Shown in pieces: positions 50,993-60,373 of a stretch of DNA of 64,000 nucleotides. Positions within the stretch are counted from its first letter, which is position 1. Every line of letters begins with the position of its first letter. Made by a program: the position numbers and the translations under genes. The notes beneath the pieces are model-generated. The model saw nothing but the letters and a program-made list of their open reading frames with translations. It did not search any database and was not told the DNA's origin. The DNA lies in assembly GCA_963796485.1 (NCBI GenBank), contig CAWCLV010000002.1, forward strand, positions 1 to 64,000. Reading direction: 5' to 3'. This stretch comes from CAWCDJ01 sp963796485. Its GTDB lineage: Bacteria; Acidobacteriota; Terriglobia; Bryobacterales; Bryobacteraceae.

Positions 50993-53900
50993 ATTTGCAG
51001 ACCTCCCCAACGGAACCATCGGATCGCCGCCAGCTTCTCAAGGACGCATTGACTGCGCTGGAGCGGATGGAGGAGAAACTCCGTCAAAGCGAACGCTCCA
51101 GAAACGAGCCCATTGCGATTGTCGGCATGTCGTGTCGTTTCCCCGGGGGAGCCGATACCCTCGAAGAATACTGGCGAGTGCTCGCGACCGGTGCGGATGC
51201 AACCGGCGACGTGCCCTCCAGCCGTTGGAACGTCGATCAGTTTTACTCCGCGGGCGCACCGGTTCCAGGCAAGATCTACACGCGCCGGGGCTCATTCCTC
51301 ACTGCGCCGGTGGATCACTTCGACCCTACGTTTTTCGGGATCTCGCCGCGGGAGGCCAGCCGAATCGATCCACAGCACCGGTTCCTGCTCGAACTGACTT
51401 GGGAAGCGCTCGAAGACGCGGGCATTCCGCCCGCTTTGCTGGCGGGCAGCGCGACCGGCATTTATCTGGGAGTATCGACGTCGGACTACCTATACGTACA
51501 GCTCTCCCAGGGGGGTGAGCAGTGCATGGACGCGCACTTCGGAACCGGTGTGGCCCACAGCATCGCCGTCGGAAGGCTCGCTTACCTCCTCGACGTCCAC
51601 GGCCCGAACTTCCCCATCGACACAGCCTGCTCTTCGTCCATGGTCGCGGTGCACTCCGCTTGCCAAAGCCTGCGGCTCGGCGAGTGCACCACGGCGATTG
51701 CGGCGGGAGTCAGTCTGATGCTCAGCCCTCACGGCGGAATCATGGCATCTAACGCACGGATGCTGGCGCCCGATGGTCTCTGCAAGACGTTCGACGCGCG
51801 TGCGGACGGGTATGTGCGCGGTGAAGGGTGCGGCGTAGTGGTGCTGAAGCGGCTCTCCGACGCGCTGGGCGCGGGTGATCGCATCCACGCGGTGATTCGC
51901 GGCAGCGCCGTCAATCAGGATGGCGCCAGCAGCGGCTTGACCGCGCCGAACGGCAAGGCCCAGGAAGCGGTGATCCGCGAAGCTCTGGCCAACGCCGGGG
52001 TGCAGCCCCACGAGGTCGGCTACATCGAAGCGCACGGCACCGGGACTTCGCTGGGCGATCCGATCGAAGTCGAAGCCCTGGGCGCGGCGCTGTGCCAGGG
52101 ACGCTCCCGGCAGGACGCTCTGCTGATCGGGTCGGTGAAGACCAACATCGGGCACCTGGAGGCCGCGGCCGGCGTGGCGGGACTGATCAAGGCCGTTCTG
52201 GCGCTGGAGCATGGTCAGATTCCGGCGCACCTGCACTTCGAGCAGCCGAGCCCGCACATCCGCTGGGAACAGCTGGCGGTGCGTGTGCCGGTGCAGTTGG
52301 AGCAGTGGCACAGGCCGGCGAAGGGCCGGCGGATCGCGGGGGTGAGCTCGTTCGGGTTCAGCGGGACCAATGCGCACATTGTGCTGGAGGAAGCGCCGGA
52401 ACAGGCGGTGCGGGAAGGGGGGCCGGACCGGGGGTGGCACCTGCTGCCGGTATCGGCGCGGAGCGAAGGAGCGCTGAAGGAGCAGTGCGGCCGCTACGCG
52501 GAGTGGCTGGAGCAGCATCCGGAAGCGGCGGTGGGGGACGTATGCCACACGGCGGGAGCAGGCAGGACGCACTTTCCGCATCGGGTGGCGGTGGTGGGGC
52601 GGAGCAACGCCGAACTGGCGGAGCGGCTGCGGGGATGGGGGAGGGAAGGGCGCGCGGTGGGGGTGCGAACGGGGCGAGCGGCGACCGGGGAACGGCCGAA
52701 GCTGGCGGTGCTGTTCAGCGGGCAAGGGTCGCAGTACGTGGGGATGGGGAAGGAGCTGTACGAGTCGGCGCCGGTGTTTGGTGCGGCGATCGACCGGTGC
52801 GACCAGATCCTGGGCGGCGGGTTGAAAGAGCTGTTGTGGGAGAGCGGGGAAGATCGATTGGAGCAGACGGAGCACACGCAGCCGGCGCTGTTCGCGATCG
52901 AGTACGGGCTGTGGGAAATGTGGCGCAGCTGGGGATTGGAGGCGTGGGCGGTAGGCGGGCACAGCGTCGGGGAGTATGTGGCGGCGACGGTGGCAGGGAT
53001 ATTCGAGCTGGAAGCGGGACTGCGACTGGTGGCGGAACGGGGCCGGCTGATGCAGGGGAGCGCGGCGGGGCGGATGGCGGCGGTGCTGGGGGAGCGCGGG
53101 GTGGTGGAGTCGGTGGCGGGGCGGCACGGGGTATCGATCGCGGCGGTGAACGGGCCGGGGAATGTAGTGATGAGCGGCGGGGCGGAGGCGATGGAAGCGG
53201 CGGTGGCGGAGTTGGGGCGGGGAGGAGTGGAGAGCCGGTGGCTGCGGGTGTCGCATGGGTTCCATTCGGCGCTGATGGAGCCGGTGCTGGATGGGTTGGA
53301 GCGGCGGGTGGCGGAAGCGGGGCCGAAGGCGCCGAAGCTGCGGATGGTGTCGAACCTGAGCGGGAGGATGGGCGGGGCGGAGATGGGGGAGGCGGGATAC
53401 TGGCGGCGGCACACGCGGGAGGGGGTGGAGTACGGGGCCGGGGTGGAGGAGTTGAGGCGGCAGGGGTGCGGGGTATTTCTGGAAGTGGGGCCGGGGTCGG
53501 TGTTGACGGGATTAGGGCAAGGGATGGGATTGGGGGGGGAATGGGTGAGCACTTTGGGGCGCGGGCGCGGGGAATGGGAGCGGGTGGTGGAAGCGGCGGG
53601 GGTGTTGTATACGCAGGGAGTGGAGTGGAAGTGGGGGGAGTACGACCGGGGGTACGGGAGGCGGCGGGTGGCGCTGCCGTCGTATGCGTTCCAGCGGGAG
53701 CGGTATTGGATCAGCGAAGGGACGGGCGCCGGCCGGACTGAGGCACCGGCGGTTATCGGCTTTCCGTTGGCGGCCAAACGACTGCGCTCGCCCGCTATCG
53801 ACGGTCTGGTCTTCGAGTCCGAGATCAGCGCGGACTCCCCTGAGTTTGCCGCCGGACACCGCTTTCACGACAAGATCGTGATCCCGGCGACCGCGATTCT

Positions 53901-56511
53901 CGAGGCCATACTGGAGGCTGCCCGCCAGATTTATTCGGAAGAACCGCTCAGCGTTTCGAACTTTCAGATCTCGGAAGCACTGATCGTCCCGGAGCACGGC
54001 CACATCCTTCTCCAGACCATCTGTTCCGACCAGAACGGCAGCTATTCCGTCTCGGTGTGCAGCTCCGAGTCGCAGGAGCCGGACGTTTGGAGAGTCCATG
54101 CGCGCGCCGTCGTCGTCGCGGCAGCCAGCGCACCGGCCGTCGCCGCTGGCACTCCCCTGTCTTCGCCGGATCGCCCGGAATCGATGACAGAAGTCGCCCA
54201 GAGCCAGTTTTATGAAGCGTTGGCAAACCAGGGTGTGGACCATGGCGAGCCCTTCCGCCGGATCACTCACATGCAGCGGAGCCACGGATTCGCGACTGCC
54301 CGGATCGAGACGTCGCCGGACCCGCAGCATCGCACCTACGTCTTCAACCCTACGGTTCTAGATTGTTGCCTGCAGGTCACCTGGGCTGCGCTGCCATCGT
54401 TCTCCCTGACCGGGCGAAGCACTCTCTACATGCCGGAGCAGATAGGTCTGGTGACCTTGCTGAAGAAGCCCGAGGGCCCACTTACTGTGAACGTCTTATT
54501 CGAGGAGGGCGACCAGGGGCCGAACACCGTTTGCGTCGATATCGACGTACTCGACCAGGACGGACAGTTCGTGATCACGCTCCGGGGTGTCACGTTCCGG
54601 AGCATGCAGGATGGCATTCTGCGGCGCTGGTGGCGGGAACGCCTGGCAGGCCACTTGTACCAGACGACGTGGATGGATCAGCCTCTGGAAGGGCGTTCGA
54701 CGGCGGCGGCGGGCGGCACCTGCCTGATCCTCGCCGACGAAAGCGGCGTCGCCGAACAGGTGGGCCGACGCCTGGAGCGCGAGGGGCTGGCATGCCTGTT
54801 CGTGAGGCGGGGCGACCAGCCTTCCGAACGAAGAGATACGTTCCAGCTCAACCCGGCCCGCGTCGCGGATTCCCGCTGGCTCATCGACCGTCTGAGCTCG
54901 ATTCCCGTACCGCTCCGCTACATCGTGAACCTATGGCCGATCGATGCCGGAATGCCGGCTGGGCTGGCTGATCTCGAATCTGCTCAGGAAAACGTCTGCG
55001 CGGGCACCCTGCACCTGGTGAAGGCGCTCGGCAACGCGCGATTGCCCGCGCGTCTGCGGCTGTGCCTGGTTTCCAGGAACGCCTGCCCGGTGGGCACGGT
55101 CCCGACCGCCTTTCAGCAGGCATCGATCAACGGCCTCGCCCGGGTGATAACGTTGGAGCACCCCGAACTGCAGATGGTTCACGCCGACATCGATGATTCC
55201 GCCGACGTCGCGGACCTACTGTGTCGCGAACTGCTCATTCCCAGCCGCGAGAACGTGGTGAGTTTCCGCGATGGCAAGCGTTTTGTCGAGCGGTTGGAGC
55301 GCGTCCCCTCTGCGGCCGTACTCAACCACGATTTCCGGGCGCGGGACGATGCCTCTTACCTGATAACCGGAGGCTTCGGCGCGCTCGGAATGGTGGCCGC
55401 GCAAATGTTGATCGGTCGTGGAGCCCGTCACATCGTGCTCCTGAGCCGCCGCGAGATTGGGTCCCGGGAACGCGCCGTCATTGCGGGACTCGAAGTTTCG
55501 GGGGCGATGGTGCTGGCCCTTCAGGCCGATGTCGGCAATCCTTCGGACGTCGCCCGCGCCCTGCTTCGCGTCGCTCGCGAATTCCCGCCGCTCCGGGGCA
55601 TCATTCACTCGGCCGGAATTATCGAAGACGGGCTCCTGCTACAGCAGGACTGGCCATCCTTTGAGCGGGTAATGGACGCGAAGATGCGAGGCGCCTGGAA
55701 TCTGCATGAGGCGACGCTCAAGCTTCCGCTCGACTTCTTCGTCCTTTTCTCATCGATTGCGTCGCTATTCGGCGCTCCGGGCCAAGGCAACTATGCCGCT
55801 GCCAACGCTTTGATGGACGGCTTCGCACACTATCGTGCGGCCCATGGCATGCCCGCGCTGAGCGTCAACTGGGGCCCCTGGGCGGAAGCGGGAATGGCGG
55901 CCGAACTCGCCGAGTCGCTCCGACGCCGCATCAGCGGCAGAGGCATCGCAGAGATCGAGCCTGCCGACGGCGCGGAATTACTGGCCATGCTGATGAGCCA
56001 GAACGGCCATGCGCAGTGCGCGGCCGTACCGATTCATTGGCCGAAACTGCTGGCGCAGGTTCCGGCGGGCTTCGAGATGCCGCTGTTCTCAACTATGTCG
56101 GTACAGGTCCGTCCCGCGGCGCCGTCGGCCGCCGGTTCGGCTGCAGGGAGCAAGGGGCCGTCGTCGGCGATCAGGGCCAACATAGGCATCGACATACCGG
56201 CGTTGCTCGAGCTCGAAGCCGGCGAACGTCGCAACAGCCTGCGGAAATGGGTCCGGTCGCAGGTGGGAATGGTGCTAGGTCTTCCGCCGGATCAGGTAGA
56301 CATCGACGCCGACTTCGCCACCTTGGGCCTCGATTCCTTGCTGGCCCTCGAGGTGCGAAACCGGGTGCAGGCGATCGTTGCCAATCCGCTGCCGCCCACT
56401 ACGGCGTTTGAGTATCCGTCCGTTGAAGCTCTATCGGCGTTCGTCGCGCAGCTTCTCGAACAAATTCAGGCTGAGGTGGCGGCTCGCGGCGAGGAGCAGG
56501 TCTGGATTTGA
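50989..56511 (+). CDS. PKS7: type I PKS module KS-AT-DH-KR-ACP (last PKS module)
   Basis: An 1840-residue module with an N-terminal docking coiled coil (LLKDALTALERMEEKLRQ). KS: Cys214 (DTACSSSM). AT: Ser659, encoded by the shared tract, malonyl-like. DH: His957 in HxxxDxxxxP (Asp in place of Gly) and Asp1125 (LDCCLQ), a different DH from those of PKS3/PKS5. KR: GGFGALG from 1461, with Ser and Tyr1602 in place. ACP: Ser1783 (GLDSLLA). Predicted to add an alpha,beta-unsaturated C2 unit. No thioesterase follows. The C-terminus ends in a short helix and acidic tail (ARGEEQVWI) that could contact the TubC-type docking domain of the NRPS. It is the last gene of the rightward unit. Confidence 0.92.
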   Translation: MNLQTSPTEPSDRRQLLKDALTALERMEEKLRQSERSRNEPIAIVGMSCRFPGGADTLEEYWRVLATGADATGDVPSSRWNVDQFYSAGAPVPGKIYTRRGSFLTAPVDHFDPTFFGISPREASRIDPQHRFLLELTWEALEDAGIPPALLAGSATGIYLGVSTSDYLYVQLSQGGEQCMDAHFGTGVAHSIAVGRLAYLLDVHGPNFPIDTACSSSMVAVHSACQSLRLGECTTAIAAGVSLMLSPHGGIMASNARMLAPDGLCKTFDARADGYVRGEGCGVVVLKRLSDALGAGDRIHAVIRGSAVNQDGASSGLTAPNGKAQEAVIREALANAGVQPHEVGYIEAHGTGTSLGDPIEVEALGAALCQGRSRQDALLIGSVKTNIGHLEAAAGVAGLIKAVLALEHGQIPAHLHFEQPSPHIRWEQLAVRVPVQLEQWHRPAKGRRIAGVSSFGFSGTNAHIVLEEAPEQAVREGGPDRGWHLLPVSARSEGALKEQCGRYAEWLEQHPEAAVGDVCHTAGAGRTHFPHRVAVVGRSNAELAERLRGWGREGRAVGVRTGRAATGERPKLAVLFSGQGSQYVGMGKELYESAPVFGAAIDRCDQILGGGLKELLWESGEDRLEQTEHTQPALFAIEYGLWEMWRSWGLEAWAVGGHSVGEYVAATVAGIFELEAGLRLVAERGRLMQGSAAGRMAAVLGERGVVESVAGRHGVSIAAVNGPGNVVMSGGAEAMEAAVAELGRGGVESRWLRVSHGFHSALMEPVLDGLERRVAEAGPKAPKLRMVSNLSGRMGGAEMGEAGYWRRHTREGVEYGAGVEELRRQGCGVFLEVGPGSVLTGLGQGMGLGGEWVSTLGRGRGEWERVVEAAGVLYTQGVEWKWGEYDRGYGRRRVALPSYAFQRERYWISEGTGAGRTEAPAVIGFPLAAKRLRSPAIDGLVFESEISADSPEFAAGHRFHDKIVIPATAILEAILEAARQIYSEEPLSVSNFQISEALIVPEHGHILLQTICSDQNGSYSVSVCSSESQEPDVWRVHARAVVVAAASAPAVAAGTPLSSPDRPESMTEVAQSQFYEALANQGVDHGEPFRRITHMQRSHGFATARIETSPDPQHRTYVFNPTVLDCCLQVTWAALPSFSLTGRSTLYMPEQIGLVTLLKKPEGPLTVNVLFEEGDQGPNTVCVDIDVLDQDGQFVITLRGVTFRSMQDGILRRWWRERLAGHLYQTTWMDQPLEGRSTAAAGGTCLILADESGVAEQVGRRLEREGLACLFVRRGDQPSERRDTFQLNPARVADSRWLIDRLSSIPVPLRYIVNLWPIDAGMPAGLADLESAQENVCAGTLHLVKALGNARLPARLRLCLVSRNACPVGTVPTAFQQASINGLARVITLEHPELQMVHADIDDSADVADLLCRELLIPSRENVVSFRDGKRFVERLERVPSAAVLNHDFRARDDASYLITGGFGALGMVAAQMLIGRGARHIVLLSRREIGSRERAVIAGLEVSGAMVLALQADVGNPSDVARALLRVAREFPPLRGIIHSAGIIEDGLLLQQDWPSFERVMDAKMRGAWNLHEATLKLPLDFFVLFSSIASLFGAPGQGNYAAANALMDGFAHYRAAHGMPALSVNWGPWAEAGMAAELAESLRRRISGRGIAEIEPADGAELLAMLMSQNGHAQCAAVPIHWPKLLAQVPAGFEMPLFSTMSVQVRPAAPSAAGSAAGSKGPSSAIRANIGIDIPALLELEAGERRNSLRKWVRSQVGMVLGLPPDQVDIDADFATLGLDSLLALEVRNRVQAIVANPLPPTTAFEYPSVEALSAFVAQLLEQIQAEVAARGEEQVWI
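51873..53709 (+). repeat. Duplicated KS-AT tract, copy in PKS7
   Basis: This 1837-bp copy matches 38758-40594 and 28141-29977. It ends right after the AT (at the RYW tail motif), so the DH that follows is unrelated to that of PKS3/PKS5. Domain boundary and repeat boundary coincide. Confidence 0.93.
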
Positions 56512-56907
56512 ACCGAGACTGGTCCGTTGGCCGTCGTGATCCGGTGCCGCACGCCGATCCAGTACCCTTTGCACGAGTCTCGGACAAGCCATGCCCCAGC
56601 GGGGCACGAGCGAACATCGGCCGAACTGCAGCCGGGCTGATCCCGAACGGGAGCCGACCGGCATTGTCTCACGAGCGGCAATCCTGAACTCTAAGCCGAA
56701 GGCTTAGGGATGGTGTCTTTGTTATGCCCGCGGTTCGACGAACCGTCAAACCGGCCGCTCTTGAGAGCTGTTCGGCCCGTGTAAGGCGAACGTTCGCCGA
56801 ACGTCCGGCGAACGGCAACTTGACAGAAACCTGACAACGACCGAACGCCAAACCGAACACTCCGAAGCCTTGCACTGCCGTGCCTTGCTGCGCGGAACTC
56901 AGACGGG
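56512..56907. other. Intergenic region between convergent operons
   Basis: About 400 bp without a gene between the end of PKS7 and the end of the leftward relaxase operon. It holds several inverted repeats: 56691-56707, 56731-56745 (CGGTTCG-A-CGAACCG) and 56786-56797 (GCGAACGTTCGC), the last embedded in repeated CGAACG units up to about 56816. This probably marks the border between cluster and mobile-element backbone. Confidence 0.6.
56691..56707. terminator. Stem-loop between convergent operons, possible terminator
   Basis: CTAAGCC-GAA-GGCTTAG is a perfect 7-bp stem with a 3-nt loop, 180 bp after PKS7 and 200 bp after the end of the leftward operon. There is no T-run directly after it on the plus strand, so intrinsic termination is uncertain. 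Confidence 0.4.
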
Positions 56908-57312
56908 CTAGTCTTCGAGGTGAAGCGGCTTGGCTGGATCGAAGCGAAAGCCGGTTTCCTCAACCTGCGGGGCCGGCTTGTGACGTTTCAGCGCCTCGAT
57001 GCGCTCGCGGATTGAGGGGTCAGTACCGCGCCGCTCCGGATTTCGGCCCGCAGCGAACGCCGCCGGCGGCTCTTCCGAGCCGCTGGGCTTCACCAGAGCC
57101 GGCGTGGCGCCGTGCTTTCGTACGAAATCGTGGATCGCGCTGTGGCTGATTTCGAAGCCACAGCGCTCGACGAGAAGTTTCGCGATCTGCCGGTACGAGA
57201 AGCTCCGCCGCCGCAACTCAAGCACCAGTTCGCGATAGGGCTCCAGGCCCGACCGGATCGCCCGCTCTGGCAGGTCGTGGAGCAACGCCTGGATCTGCGG
57301 CTGGTTCAGCAT
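56908..57312 (-). CDS. Small HTH-like protein, last gene of relaxase operon
   Basis: A 134-residue basic protein. Residues about 30-70 (ELRRRSFSYRQIAKLLVERCG, then FEISHSAIHDFVRKH) have the helix-turn-helix pattern of a small DNA-binding domain, followed by a polar, probably disordered tail. Its ATG overlaps the stop of the upstream gene by one base. Similar small HTH proteins accompany relaxase genes on plasmids and conjugative elements, and a regulatory or relaxosome role would fit, but I do not recognise a named family. Confidence 0.6.
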   Translation of the reverse strand: MLNQPQIQALLHDLPERAIRSGLEPYRELVLELRRRSFSYRQIAKLLVERCGFEISHSAIHDFVRKHGATPALVKPSGSEEPPAAFAAGRNPERRGTDPSIRERIEALKRHKPAPQVEETGFRFDPAKPLHLED

Positions 57313-57608
57313 CAGCTTTCCGCTTTCGTGACGACCAACTCCCGGATGCTCATACCGGTCCTCGTCGTGAAGCGCTCGGCGCGGAGCGGCTCGTTCAGTC
57401 CGACCAGGCGGTGCGCCGCGACGTCGGCCAACAACACATGCAGGCCCGCTCCTCGGACCAGGACGTCGTGTGTAGCGAAGACAAGGCGGACCTCGTCTTC
57501 ACCACCCTCGGCGTAAAGGAATTGGGTCCACGGCAGGACGTAGGTCCTGCCGATCAGCACCAGTTCCAGGGAGTTCTGCTTCCCGCCCGGTTCGCCACGG
57601 TCGCTCAT
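57312..57608 (-). CDS. Hypothetical protein between relaxase and HTH gene
   Basis: A 98-residue protein with no recognised motif. The central part (VRLVFATHDVLVRGAGLHVLLADVAAHRL) is predicted as alternating strands and a helix, suggesting a small compact fold. One-base overlaps with both neighbours (TAATG with the relaxase stop, TGATG with the next start) show that it belongs to the operon. Function unknown. Confidence 0.6.
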   Translation of the reverse strand: MSDRGEPGGKQNSLELVLIGRTYVLPWTQFLYAEGGEDEVRLVFATHDVLVRGAGLHVLLADVAAHRLVGLNEPLRAERFTTRTGMSIRELVVTKAES

Positions 57609-60367
57609 TATCGACTGATGCCATGCTCACGGAGCGTCCTTTCCGGCATTGGCCGACTCAAAGCCTGTAGCGGGACTGGTGAACGGTGCAACGCGGCGCG
57701 TCTCACCAGTTGGCAGGCCGCATCGAAACCCCGCCGGATTCCGCGGTCCACTTGCCCCAGGGCCTTCCGCGCCAATTCCGTGGCAGATTGTCTCGCCCCA
57801 CTACGCCCGACTGAACACCGGAGAGCTTCTGCGTCGCTGGTGATCACCGAAATCCGGTCACGTCCGCGCGATGCCGCTACGTAGAACAGCTCCCGGCTCA
57901 TTCCATCGGCCGACACGATCACCTCATCGACGGTCTTGCCTTGGCTGCGGTGCGCCGTCACCGCATACCCGTGTGTCATCTGCGTGTAATCCCGGGGGAC
58001 CACCCGGCCGTCCTTCAAACATACGCGCCCTCCCTCATCGACATGATTGACCGTGACAATCTCACCATTGGTAGCCCGGAAGCCCGATTGGCGGCGATTC
58101 GCGGTGAGCAGCAACTGATCGCCGACGGCCACCTCGATGTTCTTCCTTTCGAACACCTCGAACGATTGGACCTGCTTCCTGGTCAGTAACCGCTCGCCGC
58201 AGTCGCCGCCCTTCACCTCCACGCCGCGAGCGTCTGCGCGGACCACTTCCACCGTTGCGTTTCGCTCGACGCCCTTGACGGCGCGGTGAAAGCTCAGTAT
58301 TTGACCGGGACGGTAATTCCGCCAATCACCCTTCTGCGCGGTGGTCCACCCGAGGGCCACGTCCCGGGCGACCGAATGGGCGTCGCCCAGCAGTCCCGCC
58401 TGCTTCCGGCGTTCCCGGATCGCATCCGTCACTCTGGCGATCTCGTCGTGAGTTGCGCAGACGACCAGGACAGAACGGGTTTTGGTTCCCTGGGCTCGAC
58501 CCCATGCTTCTGCAACGGCTGCTGCGCGATCACTCCAGCCGACTTCTCGGACCGCGCCGATTGCATCGAGTCGTTCGAAACCACTTTCCGGATCCCGCCG
58601 CAAGTCTTCGATGGCCGCCCGGTAACCGCGATCCGTCTGACGCTGGACCTCCCGCAGCGTCACTGATTTCAGGCGGGACTCGGTCTCCAACACTCGCAGT
58701 GCGTCTCCGGCCTCGACACTCTGGATCTGGCGAGTGTCGCCGGTAAAGACGATGCGGGCGCCGCTCCGTTGCGCCAATTCGATCAATGCGGCCATCTGTC
58801 GGCCGGATACCATGCCTGCCTCGTCGACGATGATCACGCTGTCCTTCAAACCTGACTGATTCCGCGGGTCTTGAACTAGGCGTTCGATCGACACCGCCTC
58901 CGCGAAACCGACCGCCTGCAACTCGGCGACAGCACTCATGGTCGGTGCAACCGCGACGATGTCACGGCCACCTTCGGCCAGACCGCGCCGAAGTTCCTTG
59001 AGAGTAGCGGTTTTCCCGGCGCCTGCCGCGCCGCTGATCGCAACGGCGCGATCCCGGCTTTCGAGGACGAACTCGACCGCCTTCTTCTGCTCGGGGCGCA
59101 GAGTGTCCGCAGCCACGAACTCCCGTCCTCTACCCAGAGGATCGAAACAGCCCTGATCTCGATTCACGGCCTCGATCATGTCTCGCTCTCGCTCTAAACT
59201 CTCGGCTGTCGCCACCTCGTCCCCGTGCCGAAGCAGTTGCCGCGTCGATTCGTGCGTCGCCATTCGCCCCTTCAGTTCTTCGATCCGGATCCGGCCGCGG
59301 CCGTGGCGAAGAGCCTCGGTGAGCAACTCGTGGTCGCGGGCAACGGATACACGTTCAAAAACGTGGTCCTGTGCATGCCGAAGGGACGGCGCGGCGCTCG
59401 CCGGGATAAATTCCCTTTCTGCGCCGTCTCGTCTCAACTCCGTCAGTTGACCGCTTTCCTCATTGGAGAGCCGGCTCCGCTGGCCAAGCCGAACCTCTCC
59501 CGTCGAAATCTCGATCAGCTTGTCAGCTCGGGTCTCGCGCACCAGGATGGCGACTTCGTTGTCGGTGGGCTGTCGGCCCGTTTTATCCACAAATGCGCGA
59601 ATCGCATCGTCTCGTTGCTGGCTTCGCTGGCTAAATCGCGTCAGTAGTTCCTCGGACACGCCGCGGATTTCGAATCCGTTGTCGCGGCCGCGATGGTCTC
59701 GTCGGCTATCGATTTCATATCCAAGATGGAGGACCTGGGCGGCCAGAGCATTCCGGTACACCTCCGTCAGGTAGGCGCGGCGCTCGTAGATCCCGCTCGC
59801 CTGGAGCGCCTTCCATTTCGCTTCGGCGCCGTCGTAGGTCAGGTTGGCGGCCGCAGCGTGGGTGTGCAATTGCGGATCCAGTTCGCGGCTGGTGTCGTGC
59901 TCGTACACCGCAACCGCCAGATTGCCGGTCCGCCGATCGCCGTTCGCCCCGCCCTGGCGAACCCGGACGCACGAGTGATCCTCCAACTCCGCCAGAGCCA
60001 CCGCAACGGCTTCCGTATGCGCGTCCCGCAGGCGCTCATCACCCCCTAGAATGGCCATCACGGAAACGGACTTGGGCGCCGAGAACGTGAAGTCGTACAG
60101 ATGGCGGGCCTGGCTTTGTGTCGCCCCGTCCTTTCCAATTCGATCCGAACCCTGGCGTTGTCGAATGAACTCGCCTGTTCGCGGGTCGAGACCCTGCCGG
60201 AGCGCCTCGAAATCCTGGTCCTGTACTGGCCCCGCCAAACCGAGCATCGCCGCGCCTCGCCCCATCCACTTGCCGACCACACGCTCGCCTTCGGCATAGT
60301 AGTCGCTGTGTTGCAGGTGGCGCGCCGAGTAGCCCTTTCCGTCCGACATGGCCCGAATCGTAAGCAT
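57608..60367 (-). CDS. MobF-family conjugative relaxase-helicase (TrwC/TraI-like)
   Basis: A 919-residue bifunctional protein. The N-terminal relaxase domain (about 1-300) has candidate catalytic tyrosines Tyr23/Tyr24 (SDYYAEGE) and the metal-binding histidines of LDPQLHTHAAAANLT (His168, His170). The C-terminal part is a RecD2/TraI-type superfamily 1 helicase: Walker A GAAGAGKT near 449, Walker B IIVDEAGM near 512, and late motifs HGYAVTAHRSQGKT and FYVAASRGRD. It would nick at oriT, stay covalently bound and unwind the transferred strand. It is shorter than F TraI and close to TrwC in size. No coupling protein or type IV secretion genes are visible in the window, so transfer may depend on genes outside. 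Confidence 0.92.
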   Translation of the reverse strand: MLTIRAMSDGKGYSARHLQHSDYYAEGERVVGKWMGRGAAMLGLAGPVQDQDFEALRQGLDPRTGEFIRQRQGSDRIGKDGATQSQARHLYDFTFSAPKSVSVMAILGGDERLRDAHTEAVAVALAELEDHSCVRVRQGGANGDRRTGNLAVAVYEHDTSRELDPQLHTHAAAANLTYDGAEAKWKALQASGIYERRAYLTEVYRNALAAQVLHLGYEIDSRRDHRGRDNGFEIRGVSEELLTRFSQRSQQRDDAIRAFVDKTGRQPTDNEVAILVRETRADKLIEISTGEVRLGQRSRLSNEESGQLTELRRDGAEREFIPASAAPSLRHAQDHVFERVSVARDHELLTEALRHGRGRIRIEELKGRMATHESTRQLLRHGDEVATAESLERERDMIEAVNRDQGCFDPLGRGREFVAADTLRPEQKKAVEFVLESRDRAVAISGAAGAGKTATLKELRRGLAEGGRDIVAVAPTMSAVAELQAVGFAEAVSIERLVQDPRNQSGLKDSVIIVDEAGMVSGRQMAALIELAQRSGARIVFTGDTRQIQSVEAGDALRVLETESRLKSVTLREVQRQTDRGYRAAIEDLRRDPESGFERLDAIGAVREVGWSDRAAAVAEAWGRAQGTKTRSVLVVCATHDEIARVTDAIRERRKQAGLLGDAHSVARDVALGWTTAQKGDWRNYRPGQILSFHRAVKGVERNATVEVVRADARGVEVKGGDCGERLLTRKQVQSFEVFERKNIEVAVGDQLLLTANRRQSGFRATNGEIVTVNHVDEGGRVCLKDGRVVPRDYTQMTHGYAVTAHRSQGKTVDEVIVSADGMSRELFYVAASRGRDRISVITSDAEALRCSVGRSGARQSATELARKALGQVDRGIRRGFDAACQLVRRAALHRSPVPLQALSRPMPERTLREHGISR

Positions 60368-60373
60368 GAGAGA

